From IMG/VR virus record IMGVR_UViG_3300045974_000056, positions 1-33,299 of that record: a stretch of DNA of 33,299 nt; one strand, 5' to 3'. This DNA is from a virus. Below the pieces are notes generated by a model. That model had not been told where the DNA came from. It worked only from the letters and a program-made list of their open reading frames with translations, and searched no databases. The translations under genes were made by a program, and so were the position numbers. Below are positions 6,315-14,326 of the stretch, one piece after another. How positions within the stretch are numbered: position 1 is the stretch's first letter; each line of letters starts with the position of its first letter.

Positions 6315-6965
6315 TTAGTAACCGATTGCGAGCCAGGAGAAATTACCCGGCGTATATTTACAGAACGCCACAAAAGACGCGGCAGACATGGAGATCAGTT
6401 CGCAAATGTCATCAACGCTGCCATTGTTGTTGTAGGTGGTCAGCAAAACAGACCGGCAGGCAGTCGGGAAGGTCAGCGGGAGCGTGATAGTCGCGGTTAC
6501 GCCTGCGGCAACGCCTGACCCGTACTGGATGATTGTTCCGCCGGGGAGAATTTGATAACCATTGGCGGCGAGGGACTGATTTGAGCCTTTGAAGGCCTGA
6601 GCTAGCGTCGATGGGCTGATGGCCTTCGTGGTTGACGTCAGTGCTTGAGCTTCGGTATTGGATGCAAACGGGGTCGCCGATCCGGCGGCAATCATCGCAT
6701 TGACGCCAGCCTTCATATTTGCGATCAGCGTTGCCAACGTTCCATCATCGACCGAATTTTGACCTGACTCGTCGGCAATGAACTGAGCCAACACGGCGGC
6801 CATGATGGAACTCTGCCGCAATGCCTTGTTGAACTTGGCCGACGGCGCGACGCCGGACTGGAACCCGTTTGCCAGAAGCGTTGCCTCGGCAGCCCATGCC
6901 GCTTGCGTTTCAACGTTTGCCCCGCTGCCGATGGCAAAAGGAATGAAATCGTTTGTTGTTGCCAT
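6315..6965 (-). CDS. Tail fibre protein
   Basis: 216 aa. The N-terminal part (about 1-120) is helical and Ala-rich with features of baseplate-attached fibre stems. The C-terminal region (about 138-216) has the gp53-like fibre tip pattern: PGGTIIQYGSG, then ATITLPLTFPTAC, ending FSWLAIGY. This short single-gene fibre lies between the DUF2612 baseplate gene and its chaperone. The fibre contacts the host receptor. Length is modest, so host recognition may be shared with the adjacent SGNH protein. Confidence 0.9.
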   Translation of the reverse strand: MATTNDFIPFAIGSGANVETQAAWAAEATLLANGFQSGVAPSAKFNKALRQSSIMAAVLAQFIADESGQNSVDDGTLATLIANMKAGVNAMIAAGSATPFASNTEAQALTSTTKAISPSTLAQAFKGSNQSLAANGYQILPGGTIIQYGSGVAAGVTATITLPLTFPTACRSVLLTTYNNNGSVDDICELISMSAASFVAFCKYTPGNFSWLAIGY

Positions 6966-6974
6966 AAAGCCCCC

Positions 6975-7637
6975 TTAGAGAGAGATACCGAATGCGCCGG
7001 TTTCAAATCCGGCGATGTATTGGTTTGAAATGTCGAACCCGAACATCGGGGCGCCCGGAACTGACGATGCGGTATATCCGTTGATATGGACGCCAGCCGG
7101 CTTGATTGGCAAATAGCCGTTCTTGAGCAGAGAGGTCAGGATGGCAGACGGCTTTGATCCGGCCACATACACATCAATTGACATGTCCTGGTTATCGACC
7201 GCGAAGACCATAGACCCAGATCCGGCAAAGACTTGATTGATGACGGACTGCCAACTTCGAAGAGTTCCATCCCAGTTGTTCGCGCCGATCTTTGCCCGGA
7301 TGAGCATGCGATACGTGCCATCGTCCAGCGCTGTAACCCCTTCGGACGGATCGAACGGCCCCTTGATAGACCCCTGGTCAAAACCAAGATTGGCGGTGTC
7401 GAATGAGAAGTAAACTGCAAAAGGGGTATTCACATAGCGTGAAATTCCAACCCATAACCCAATCGCGTCCAACTGAGCCCCAACGGACAAATCAAGATCA
7501 AACGCAGGAGGGATGGCCTGAAACACATTGTTCGCATCAGCAAAACAACCGGCCACAGATTCGACCAGGGCGCGAAACTTAGGCTTTGCGCGATGCTGCG
7601 AGGTGATCAGTGCAGAATATTCGGCCGCCGTTGTCAT
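6975..7637 (-). CDS. Baseplate protein, DUF2612 family
   Basis: 220 aa with the DUF2612 pattern: an N-terminal helical part (SALITSQHRAKPKFRALVES), LDLSVGAQLDAIGLWVGISR, a Phe-Asp-rich loop (about 78-92), DDGTYRMLIRAKIGANNWDG, and a C-terminal beta region. DUF2612 genes follow J-like baseplate genes in many contractile-tail phages and act as wedge components linking the baseplate to fibres. Its start overlaps the stop of the J-like gene by one base. Confidence 0.88.
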   Translation of the reverse strand: MTTAAEYSALITSQHRAKPKFRALVESVAGCFADANNVFQAIPPAFDLDLSVGAQLDAIGLWVGISRYVNTPFAVYFSFDTANLGFDQGSIKGPFDPSEGVTALDDGTYRMLIRAKIGANNWDGTLRSWQSVINQVFAGSGSMVFAVDNQDMSIDVYVAGSKPSAILTSLLKNGYLPIKPAGVHINGYTASSVPGAPMFGFDISNQYIAGFETGAFGISL

Positions 7638-8809
7638 CAGGTCACCGTCAGTGTTATCGAGGCAACCGCGCAGGATGCCTTCTCGTTGAACAATACCGAG
7701 ACATCAGGAGAACCAGCCCCGTGCAAGCCGGTCAGCGCCAGCGATGCAACCTTGAACGACGTGCCGGCCGACTTCGCCGCGGTGATCGAATAATCCCATT
7801 CGACACATCCGGAAGCGCCACCGCCGATAGCTGTTGAATTTATGTAGTCGGCAATCGATTGTTTGATCTGATCACCGACTGCTGTGCTGTACCCGGATAG
7901 CGCCTTGATCGTAATCGCTACCGAAACAGGGGCGTCAGTTGGCCGGAAGAACCGGATTACGTGCGCAATCCCGATGTTGTCTGTGACTGTCGCCGAGGTC
8001 GTACCGTGCGTGTAAGCCCCGGGCGTTTTCTTGGCGGAAATGGCGTTGGCAATGGACGTTGAGTCGCCACCGAGCACCACAACGACAATGGAATGCTCTG
8101 GTATGCCGTTGCTGTCGGTCGCGTTGGTATCGTTCTCATAGGCGCGCACTTGGCTAACCCCTGCCAACGACTCAACGGCGCCGGCAATGCCTTCAAGGAT
8201 GGTCAGGGATGGAATTGCAACTGATTGACCTTGACGGACGCGCAACGCAGCATCTGACTCGACCGGCGCCCCTTGGCTGGCCGCCGCCGCATTGGTTACC
8301 GATTGCCAGCCATAGACCGGCGTTGAAATCTTGGTGACGGTGCCGACGGCGGCAGCGATGGAGCCGGCTGCACTACATGTTGCCGTGACCGTGATGGACC
8401 CCGATAGCGGAATGACCACGGACGCCGGAAGCAGCCAGCTATTGCTATTCGCATCCGAAACGATGCCATTGTTTATGGTCGTTCCAGCCACGCCAACAAT
8501 CGTCAGGTCGACCGTTGAATAGGACGCTACAAGACGGGAGATGCCGTTGGTCTTGACCGCTGATGACAGGTTGTTGCCTTGCGCCGTAGCTGGGCTGAAT
8601 GCGTTGTAGCAGGCCACTGCGGCTGCATTGCTGTCATTGATGGCGGCAGCGATGATGCCGATGAATTGGCCGTCCTGGCTATCATTTCCAAGATAGATGT
8701 CGGCGCCGAAAATTGACCGGTACTGCGCCTGAAGGTAGGCCAGAACATCGGCAAAGGTCGGTGCGGATATTCCGGTAGCGCTGATGGTCGGTGCTGTGGG
8801 CGATGCCAT
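7637..8809 (-). CDS. Baseplate J-like protein (wedge)
   Basis: 390 aa, normal for the Mu gp47 / P2 J family. Family features include the opening (FADVLAYLQAQYRSIFG), DSQDGQFIGIIAAAINDSN, and the central GAPVESDAALRVRQGQSVA. The C-terminal domain (about 280-390) is beta-rich. It forms the baseplate wedge with the gp25-like protein encoded just upstream (adjacent stop/start). Cytosol-assembled virion component. Confidence 0.94.
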   Translation of the reverse strand: MASPTAPTISATGISAPTFADVLAYLQAQYRSIFGADIYLGNDSQDGQFIGIIAAAINDSNAAAVACYNAFSPATAQGNNLSSAVKTNGISRLVASYSTVDLTIVGVAGTTINNGIVSDANSNSWLLPASVVIPLSGSITVTATCSAAGSIAAAVGTVTKISTPVYGWQSVTNAAAASQGAPVESDAALRVRQGQSVAIPSLTILEGIAGAVESLAGVSQVRAYENDTNATDSNGIPEHSIVVVVLGGDSTSIANAISAKKTPGAYTHGTTSATVTDNIGIAHVIRFFRPTDAPVSVAITIKALSGYSTAVGDQIKQSIADYINSTAIGGGASGCVEWDYSITAAKSAGTSFKVASLALTGLHGAGSPDVSVLFNEKASCAVASITLTVT

Positions 8810-9163
8810 TTACAGAGTCTCCGAAATAGTCGCGGCGCCATAGAATGTGTTGATCGTGGCGGTGACTGAAAAAGCGCGGGTATTCCCGTCAAACGTGCTG
8901 TCGTAACTGGTGATTTCCGTCACGCCAGGCGTCCCGAGAATTCTGGATTTGATGGCTGAGTCCGGATTGCTGCGCTGGAACCGCTTGCCGAGAACATCCT
9001 GCATGTAGGGCGTGCCATCGGAGGTATCGACAAACCATTCACTCTTCCAGAGTTTTAGGCGGGTCATGACGGCCTGCGCCACAGCGTCGGGCGAATCTTT
9101 GAGAAAATCGGACCCGCTGCCAAGCGTGTAGTCGCCGGAAGAATCCATCTTTCGGTATTGCAT
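8810..9163 (-). CDS. Baseplate gp25/W-like protein
   Basis: 117 aa. Begins MQYRKMDSSGDYTLGSG, then DFLKDSPDAVAQAVMTRLKLWKSEW, and has the conserved RILGTPGVTEI element near residue 78. This is the small gp25/W-like wedge protein that initiates sheath attachment at the baseplate. It sits between spike and J-like genes, as in Mu (gp46-gp47). Start is six bases from the spike gene stop. Confidence 0.87.
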   Translation of the reverse strand: MQYRKMDSSGDYTLGSGSDFLKDSPDAVAQAVMTRLKLWKSEWFVDTSDGTPYMQDVLGKRFQRSNPDSAIKSRILGTPGVTEITSYDSTFDGNTRAFSVTATINTFYGAATISETL

Positions 9164-9169
9164 GGGGGG

Positions 9170-9922
9170 TTACTCCGCCTGCACAGTGTTTGTAGTGTGG
9201 GTTCCAGATGCCGCTTGCTGGTTTGGTTGCAGCGTATTGCCACCTCCGGACTGTGGGTGCGTGTGGCCGTTATAGAGCGTCATGAACAGTTCCGTGCAAA
9301 TCTTTCGGAGCGCTGTACCGGCGTTTTTCAGGATGATGCTCGCCGCCTGGATGGTTGCCGTCCCGGCCGCCACAACCGATGCGTTCCCGCCTGCATTGAC
9401 ATTGATTGAGGCTGGGGTATTGATCGTTATGACCTTGCTTGTCGTATTGATCTCGACATAGGCCGATCCATCATCCGTCCTGATCTGGGCCGCCGAGGTG
9501 CTGACATTGAACTTGCGCGGCTGAGACCGGACGCCAGGCAGAACAAAACCGTCCGACAGGTCGTGCATTCGTATTTCGGCTTGGCCCTGAACGCCGCCGA
9601 GCTGCCACCATGAATCAATGCAGCGTGAAGCGAACACGACCAGGCACTCATCGCCCGGCTTGATCGGGAAGGTCATCGTTACGCCGCCGCCGCCGGGGAA
9701 GCAAACCGGGCAATCGAGGAGAACGGGCATTTGTACTGCCTGAATGTCTCCGTTGACCATGCTGCGAGCGCCATTGATTGCTGGCTGCACCTTGCATGTC
9801 ATCGCGGCCGGGTCGAAGCTTTCAATTATTCCGGGGAGCGCTGTCCAGACCTTTCCCTGCTGCCCTTCCATGGCGATGCGCTGCGTTTCCTCTGGGTCGC
9901 CGGATCGTTCGCGTCTGTCCAT
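9170..9922 (-). CDS. Baseplate spike protein (Gp138 N-terminal / V-like)
   Basis: 250 aa. Residues about 20-115 form an OB-like Gp138 N-terminal domain (GKVWTALPGIIESFDPAAMT, PVCFPGGGGVTMTFPIKPGD). About 150-205 is a repetitive beta-helix-like region (ITINTPASINVNAGGNASVV). GHTHPQ (about 220-225) is the HxH metal-binding motif found near spike tips. The trimeric spike pierces the host envelope. Its start abuts the hub gene (one-base overlap). The N-terminal 17 residues may be longer than native; a start at Met18 is possible. Confidence 0.9.
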   Translation of the reverse strand: MDRRERSGDPEETQRIAMEGQQGKVWTALPGIIESFDPAAMTCKVQPAINGARSMVNGDIQAVQMPVLLDCPVCFPGGGGVTMTFPIKPGDECLVVFASRCIDSWWQLGGVQGQAEIRMHDLSDGFVLPGVRSQPRKFNVSTSAAQIRTDDGSAYVEINTTSKVITINTPASINVNAGGNASVVAAGTATIQAASIILKNAGTALRKICTELFMTLYNGHTHPQSGGGNTLQPNQQAASGTHTTNTVQAE

Positions 9923-10908
9923 CAGCCATACCTCTTGATTGATCCGACGTCACCATTCACGCCTTGGCGCGGGATGTAGCTGGCCGGGATAGATGCGTCG
10001 ATGGCCAGGCAAAGAAGGTCTGAATACCACTCGTTGCCGCGTGTGTCTCCGATATGGTCGGCAATCATCACGTAATACAGGCCATCGGCATTCAGCTTGA
10101 TTGACTGTTCTGCCATCAGGTTGCCGGCCTGCTGGTTAATGCCGAGACCGAAGCGGTAACCCTGAATGCTTTTGTTGTCGATTTTCACGGCCTGCCCGAT
10201 CTTGATGTTCGGGTTCAGCAAGACACGAATCTTGATGCCGTTCTGGGTCTGCTCGGGCAAACCGATCATACCGGTGGCCGAAGTGATGACCGGAATATCG
10301 CCCTCGATGTAGGCACTTTCCGGAATCATCGTCAGCTTTCCGTCTTGAATGCTCCAGGCTGTCTGCGTGTTGCGGGCAATCTTGCGCAACTCGTCACGGC
10401 TCATGCCATAAATAACCTTGCCGCGTGGCAACTGGTTTCCGGGCATATCAGGAATGTATCCCTTGGAGATCGAGAATTCCGCCATGCCTTGAAGCACCGC
10501 AGAGATTTGATCTTTTGGGGAAGTGGACTCTGATGCCAGGCTGATCGCTGACATCGCGAAGTTGTAGGCGCTGTCTCCATCGGCCGCCGTGATGTCAAGA
10601 TAGGTATCTGTTTGCGACTCTCGCCCGCGGCGAACCTGCTTTATCTCGCCATCGAACAGCACGCCGAAGTTTCCGTCATAACCACCCTGAATCACGATGC
10701 GCGTGAATTCCGGCTGCGGCTGCAACTGCCGGATGCGGTCAGCTGTTGCGTCAGACACGTTATAGACGCGGATGTCTGCGCTATTCGGTGTCTGCAGGTC
10801 GCCACGCCGGATGGCAAAACGGAAGCGCAGTGCCGACAGGTCAAGTGCATCGCCATCCTGGCCGCCAATGATCAGCGAGGCCTTGCGCAGATACTGTTTC
10901 ACGCTCAT
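9922..10908 (-). CDS. Baseplate hub protein (gp44/gpD-like)
   Basis: 328 aa, hub-sized. The N-terminal region (RFRFAIRRGDLQTPNSADIRVYNVSD) and beta-rich body (IVIQGGYDGNFGVLFDGEIK, then LDITAADGDSAYNFA) match phage hub proteins that form the ring around the spike. It lies between plug and spike genes, as expected. Residues 160-200 (GNQLPRGKVIYGMSRDELRK) fit the conserved central domain. Confidence 0.88.
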   Translation of the reverse strand: MSVKQYLRKASLIIGGQDGDALDLSALRFRFAIRRGDLQTPNSADIRVYNVSDATADRIRQLQPQPEFTRIVIQGGYDGNFGVLFDGEIKQVRRGRESQTDTYLDITAADGDSAYNFAMSAISLASESTSPKDQISAVLQGMAEFSISKGYIPDMPGNQLPRGKVIYGMSRDELRKIARNTQTAWSIQDGKLTMIPESAYIEGDIPVITSATGMIGLPEQTQNGIKIRVLLNPNIKIGQAVKIDNKSIQGYRFGLGINQQAGNLMAEQSIKLNADGLYYVMIADHIGDTRGNEWYSDLLCLAIDASIPASYIPRQGVNGDVGSIKRYG

Positions 10909-11222
10909 CAGTCGGTTACCCAGAAAAGAAACGAGGCATTGCCCAAATTATCGAAAGTCGGCACGTCGTCAGGATTGACGGAGCTTTGAACCCATAGCCG
11001 GCCGGCAAACCCAAGGTGCTTGTATTGGGCGAGCAAGTCGGCCCCCGTTACGAGCGGGATGCCTTGCACGATGGCCGCCCCCTGCTTGTCGGAAATATCC
11101 AGAACCCACCCGCCACCAGGCGCGCTTCGATAGGCAAGCGTCAGCTGATACTCGGTTCCACTGAGCGAAATCGTGAAGCGCTGAGGGTTTGGCGAAAGCG
11201 GAATTTCGAAGAATTTCGGCAT
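10908..11222 (-). CDS. Baseplate plug protein (Pam3 gp18-like)
   Basis: 104 aa with short beta-strand pattern: EIPLSPNPQRFTISLSGTEY, GGWVLDISDKQGAAIVQGIP, LGFAGRLWVQ, ending FLFWVTD. Small proteins of this form between Dit-like and hub genes are called baseplate plug proteins in contractile-tail cyanophages. It probably fills the tube channel next to the hub. Start overlaps nothing upstream; its stop abuts the hub start. Confidence 0.83.
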   Translation of the reverse strand: MPKFFEIPLSPNPQRFTISLSGTEYQLTLAYRSAPGGGWVLDISDKQGAAIVQGIPLVTGADLLAQYKHLGFAGRLWVQSSVNPDDVPTFDNLGNASFLFWVTD

Positions 11223-11223
11223 G

Positions 11224-11802
11224 TCACATCCCTTGGCTTGAGACAGCTCCGCCGCTCATGGGAGAGAAGGTTTTGCTCTGCTTGTAACCGGCGTTCTCAA
11301 TGTTGGCCGTCTTGGCCGGATTGGCTTGGTTTTCCTTGGCCGGCAGCGTCGTCACTTGCGTTTCGACAATGATCATCTGGCGGCATGTGGCCTGCACCAT
11401 CAATGCGCTTCCGGTGCTCTGGTCGGTCGTCACATGCAGACCGATGATCTGCATGTTGCTGTACTGGCGCTTGCTGGTTGTAATCGCCAGCGGCTGACGG
11501 CTTTCTTGCAGCGCTAGAAGGTTCGAATAGACCGATGACACATAATCCGAAGCTGACATCGACCCGCTGAACAATTCGGAAACAGCCGACAGGAACAACT
11601 GCAGCGTTGAGTTTGTCCAGCCGCAGCGAATGACCACTTCTCTCGGGCGAACAAAGGCGTGATCCGTGATGGACGCGCCAAGTTCAACCGGGTGTTCCGT
11701 CACTTGCAGGGTGTCGGTGTAAATCTCCTCAATCGTCGCCGGAATGTCGATGGTTCCGATCCGTCCGGATGGAGCCAGCGAGAGGAGATCGAAGAGAGCC
11801 AT
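11224..11802 (-). CDS. Dit-like distal tail / baseplate protein
   Basis: 192 aa. The first 150 residues (IEEIYTDTLQVTEHPVELGA, ITDHAFVRPREVVIRCGWTN) match the N-terminal domain of Dit-like baseplate proteins, where the EHPVE..ASITDH segment is characteristic. The last 40 residues are low-complexity Ala/Asn/Ser. Forms the ring joining the tail tube to the baseplate hub. Starts at the stop of the tape-measure gene. Confidence 0.88.
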   Translation of the reverse strand: MALFDLLSLAPSGRIGTIDIPATIEEIYTDTLQVTEHPVELGASITDHAFVRPREVVIRCGWTNSTLQLFLSAVSELFSGSMSASDYVSSVYSNLLALQESRQPLAITTSKRQYSNMQIIGLHVTTDQSTGSALMVQATCRQMIIVETQVTTLPAKENQANPAKTANIENAGYKQSKTFSPMSGGAVSSQGM

Positions 11803-13244
11803 CAGTTGTACCTTAATTGCATGTTACGGGCGAGATTCTGATTCACTCGATCCTGCTCGCTGGCCACGGCACGGCCAGTCGCCGAGGCATCGCCGCCATT
11901 GACGTTGATCGTGGTGTTCTGGGCGATCTGAACCGCAGAATCGCCACGGCTCGACGCTTCAGACAATGCCTCAAGAGGCCGTTCGTAGTGGCGAGAAACA
12001 ATTTCTCCAGCCTGGCGTGCGTTGTTGGATGCTTTCAGCAACATGCCGGCCTTGCGCGCCCCGACATCCTGACCTTGCGTAAGCTCGTAATTCACGAAGC
12101 CCATTTGTTCTTCGGCAGTCGATTGTCGGATGTCTTTCCCGGCCCACTTGGCAAACGCTGCCTGACGATCCGGATGCCATTGAGCGAGGCCGTAGGCTTT
12201 CCCGCCATCGCCGATAGCATTGGGGTTCATGGTGCTTTCGCGATGGAGATTAGCAACAATTCCGGCGGCTTGATCTTTCGACCAGCCAAGGCCCATGAAG
12301 AAGGCCATTGGATCGGCGCCGCCTTTTGCCATAGGCGATTTATTGCCAGTATCCGATTGCGAACTGCTGCTACCGGTCAATGCTGAGTCGACCTGATCCT
12401 TGATACCCAGCTTGTCGAATATCCACGCCATCCCCTTGCCGATAGCATTGGCAAAACGTGAATTCGCCAGCGCTTCGCCGGCCGCGTTGATCCACGAGAA
12501 TATGTTTTTCCATCCTTCGGCGATCTTGTCGAGGATCGGCAGGATGATCGGTCCGGATTTGTTGATAACGTCAATCAGGTATGTCCCGATGGTTACCCCT
12601 ACCGCCTCGATGCGCGTTTGTATTTCGCGCAATTTGACGCCGAATTCGTGAGCCTTGCGGGTGGCCTCTTCGTATCCTGCATCCTTGAGCAATGCCTGTT
12701 GCTTTTCCAGTTCTTGGGAAAAGTCGCCATTCATCATGGCGCGCAGCGTGTCCTCGCCAATGCCAAGCATTGACCCATACTGTCGGGCGACAGTGTAGGG
12801 CTTGTCCTTGAGCGCCTGGCCGAGCTCGACCATCAACTCTGTGGTGTCTTTCAGCTCCCCATTTGCTTTTCTGGTGTTGACGCCAAGGCTGGCCAGAAAC
12901 CCTTCGGAGCCCGGAGTTTCTCTCATCCACCGAGCGAGACTTTGAACAGACTGCAGCGCATCTCCGGAAGCCGCGCCAAAATTGACAGCAGCCTTCTCAA
13001 ATGCCTTAAGGTTGGTTGCGCTCGCGCCGGTCTTCTGCGCTGCAAAGTAAAGCGCCTCCATGTTCGCAGCGAAGGCGGCAACCCCGGCCGATACTGTCAG
13101 CGCAGCGCCGGCAATACCGACGACCAGCTTGCTGACTGCCTTGGTCGCGCCTTCTACACCGTCGGTGAATTTCTTGAGGGACTTTTCGTCAGTGCGAAAT
13201 CCCAGCGATACAAGAAATTCCCGGATGACGTCAGCTTGTGCCAT
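11802..13244 (-). CDS. Tail tape-measure protein with C-terminal tail lysozyme domain
   Basis: 480 aa, short for a tape measure. Residues 1-75 and 135-290 are largely helical with hydrophobic segments (about 41-60). Residues about 312-400 match the phage tail lysozyme domain (FFMGLGWSKDQAAGIVANLH, GLAQWHPDRQ), with E336 in HRESTMNP the likely catalytic acid. It sets tail length and digests peptidoglycan during DNA entry. At about 0.15 nm per residue, 300-480 residues predict a tail of about 45-72 nm (inference). ATG at 13244 lies 14 bp inside the end of the frameshifted chaperone frame. Confidence 0.92.
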   Translation of the reverse strand: MAQADVIREFLVSLGFRTDEKSLKKFTDGVEGATKAVSKLVVGIAGAALTVSAGVAAFAANMEALYFAAQKTGASATNLKAFEKAAVNFGAASGDALQSVQSLARWMRETPGSEGFLASLGVNTRKANGELKDTTELMVELGQALKDKPYTVARQYGSMLGIGEDTLRAMMNGDFSQELEKQQALLKDAGYEEATRKAHEFGVKLREIQTRIEAVGVTIGTYLIDVINKSGPIILPILDKIAEGWKNIFSWINAAGEALANSRFANAIGKGMAWIFDKLGIKDQVDSALTGSSSSQSDTGNKSPMAKGGADPMAFFMGLGWSKDQAAGIVANLHRESTMNPNAIGDGGKAYGLAQWHPDRQAAFAKWAGKDIRQSTAEEQMGFVNYELTQGQDVGARKAGMLLKASNNARQAGEIVSRHYERPLEALSEASSRGDSAVQIAQNTTINVNGGDASATGRAVASEQDRVNQNLARNMQLRYN

Positions 13245-13865
13245 GTTTTTCCCTCGCTATTCTGTTCGCCAACGCCTCGTTGTCGGCATGGCACGCAATC
13301 GCATCATTCATCAGCGCGATGTCGGCCAGATCGATCGATCCGTCCTTGAGGCTTTCGTACCGGCACATGCCGGCGCGAACAGGCGCCAATAGCCAATCAT
13401 CGCCACCGGGCAGGCAGCGCCAATCGGCGGTTATTCCGGACTGCTCGCTTGGCTGGTAAGTAGTCCTTGAATAAAAGGGCCCAGGCTGTCCGCAATGACC
13501 TTGATTGCGATCTGGATCAAGTCGCCGAGGTCCATGTCGTCAAACATGCAGGCCTTCGCTCCCTTGTTCCAGACCGGTGCCCAGTTGCCGCCGGAAGCCT
13601 GCCGATGCACGACCGATAAGCATGTGGAGATCACGTATTCGCTCGACTCGTCGCTCATGTTGGCCAGGCCATCGGCAAACGGCCCAAGCAATGCGGCAAG
13701 ACCGGACATGTCCTTGGCCATGCTTCCGTCTTGGGAAATCTTGACGAAAACCGGGATCAGGGTCGGGATGATCGGAGCCACCCGGCGGGAAACGTGGAGT
13801 TGCTTGAACGCGTCCAGCTTCCCCGCCCGGTATTGGTTGTCACCAATTGAAAATTCGAGCATCAC
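13231..13865 (-). CDS. Tail assembly chaperone, predicted -1 frameshift fusion (G-T type)
   Basis: Predicted 211-aa product: residues 1-130 from the 13865 frame, then 81 residues read in the -1 frame from 13476 to the TGA at 13231-13233. The -1 frame is open across the slippery site and has no ATG, GTG or TTG between its previous stop (near 13541) and the slippery site. Its own protein sequence (TTYQPSEQSGITADWRCLP, then GMCRYESLKDGSIDLADIAL) resembles the DUF6889-type downstream chaperone partner. The gene pair lies between tube and tape measure, exactly where phages use G/GT frameshifting to make tail chaperones. Not verified by experiment. Confidence 0.78.
13431..13865 (-). CDS. Tail assembly chaperone (unshifted product)
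   Basis: 144 aa. Starts MMLEFSIGDNQYRAGKLDAF and continues as a helical protein (KDMSGLAALLGPFADGLANM, VISTCLSVVHRQ), a pattern of small tail assembly chaperones that bind the tape measure. Lies between the tube gene (stop at 13869) and tape measure. Codons 129-131 (GGC CCT TTT) form the slippery site that leads to the longer fusion product; without slippage translation stops at 13431. Confidence 0.85.
   Translation of the reverse strand: MMLEFSIGDNQYRAGKLDAFKQLHVSRRVAPIIPTLIPVFVKISQDGSMAKDMSGLAALLGPFADGLANMSDESSEYVISTCLSVVHRQASGGNWAPVWNKGAKACMFDDMDLGDLIQIAIKVIADSLGPFIQGLLTSQASSPE
13473..13482 (-). promoter_or_regulatory. Programmed -1 ribosomal frameshift site (two overlapping slippery heptamers)
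   Basis: On the minus strand the bases read GGGCCCTTTT. In the chaperone frame they are G GGC CCT TTT, which contains two X XXY YYZ heptamers: G GGC CCT (13476-13482) and C CCT TTT (13473-13479). Both tRNAs can re-pair after slipping back one base (GGG CCC or CCC TTT). The -1 frame is open onward to 13231. Confidence 0.8.
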
Positions 13866-13868
13866 CGG

Positions 13869-14315
13869 TTACTCCGGATACACGCCAAGAATGGTATCGA
13901 TCTTGATGCAATCGAATGCCCACTCCATGATGTCTCCGTCCTTGGCGTACTTGATAGCCGGCTTTTTCTTGAATGCCGCGTTTCGGCAGACCGTTACGTC
14001 GCCGCTAACCGGGTTGGTGATGGTGATCACGTTCAGGCCATGCAGCTTGCTGGACATGGTCTGGGCGTCGTACATGGCCATCAGCTTGGCATTCGTCGGC
14101 GACGTTTTGAGCAGGCGAACGGTGACGGTGCCCGACTTGTCGGCGTGCAGAGAATGCATGCCTTCTCCGTCAGCGCCGATCATCATCGTGTTCTTGTCGC
14201 CGGCCATCTCGATTGAAATACCTTCGTCGGCGAGGGCCGCGCCGTAGCCAAGGTACAGCGTACCAGTGGGGCCAACCAGCGCGGCGTTTACATCCATGAA
14301 AGAATAAGTTGCCAT
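13869..14315 (-). CDS. Tail tube protein (DUF3277)
   Basis: 148 aa. ATYSFMDVNAALVGPTGTLYL at the start and GISIEMAGDKNTMMIGADGE are typical of DUF3277 tube proteins of contractile-tail phages. Polymerises as hexameric rings inside the sheath. Directly follows the sheath gene (12-bp gap). Confidence 0.9.
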   Translation of the reverse strand: MATYSFMDVNAALVGPTGTLYLGYGAALADEGISIEMAGDKNTMMIGADGEGMHSLHADKSGTVTVRLLKTSPTNAKLMAMYDAQTMSSKLHGLNVITITNPVSGDVTVCRNAAFKKKPAIKYAKDGDIMEWAFDCIKIDTILGVYPE

Positions 14316-14326
14316 CGGTCAGCCTC

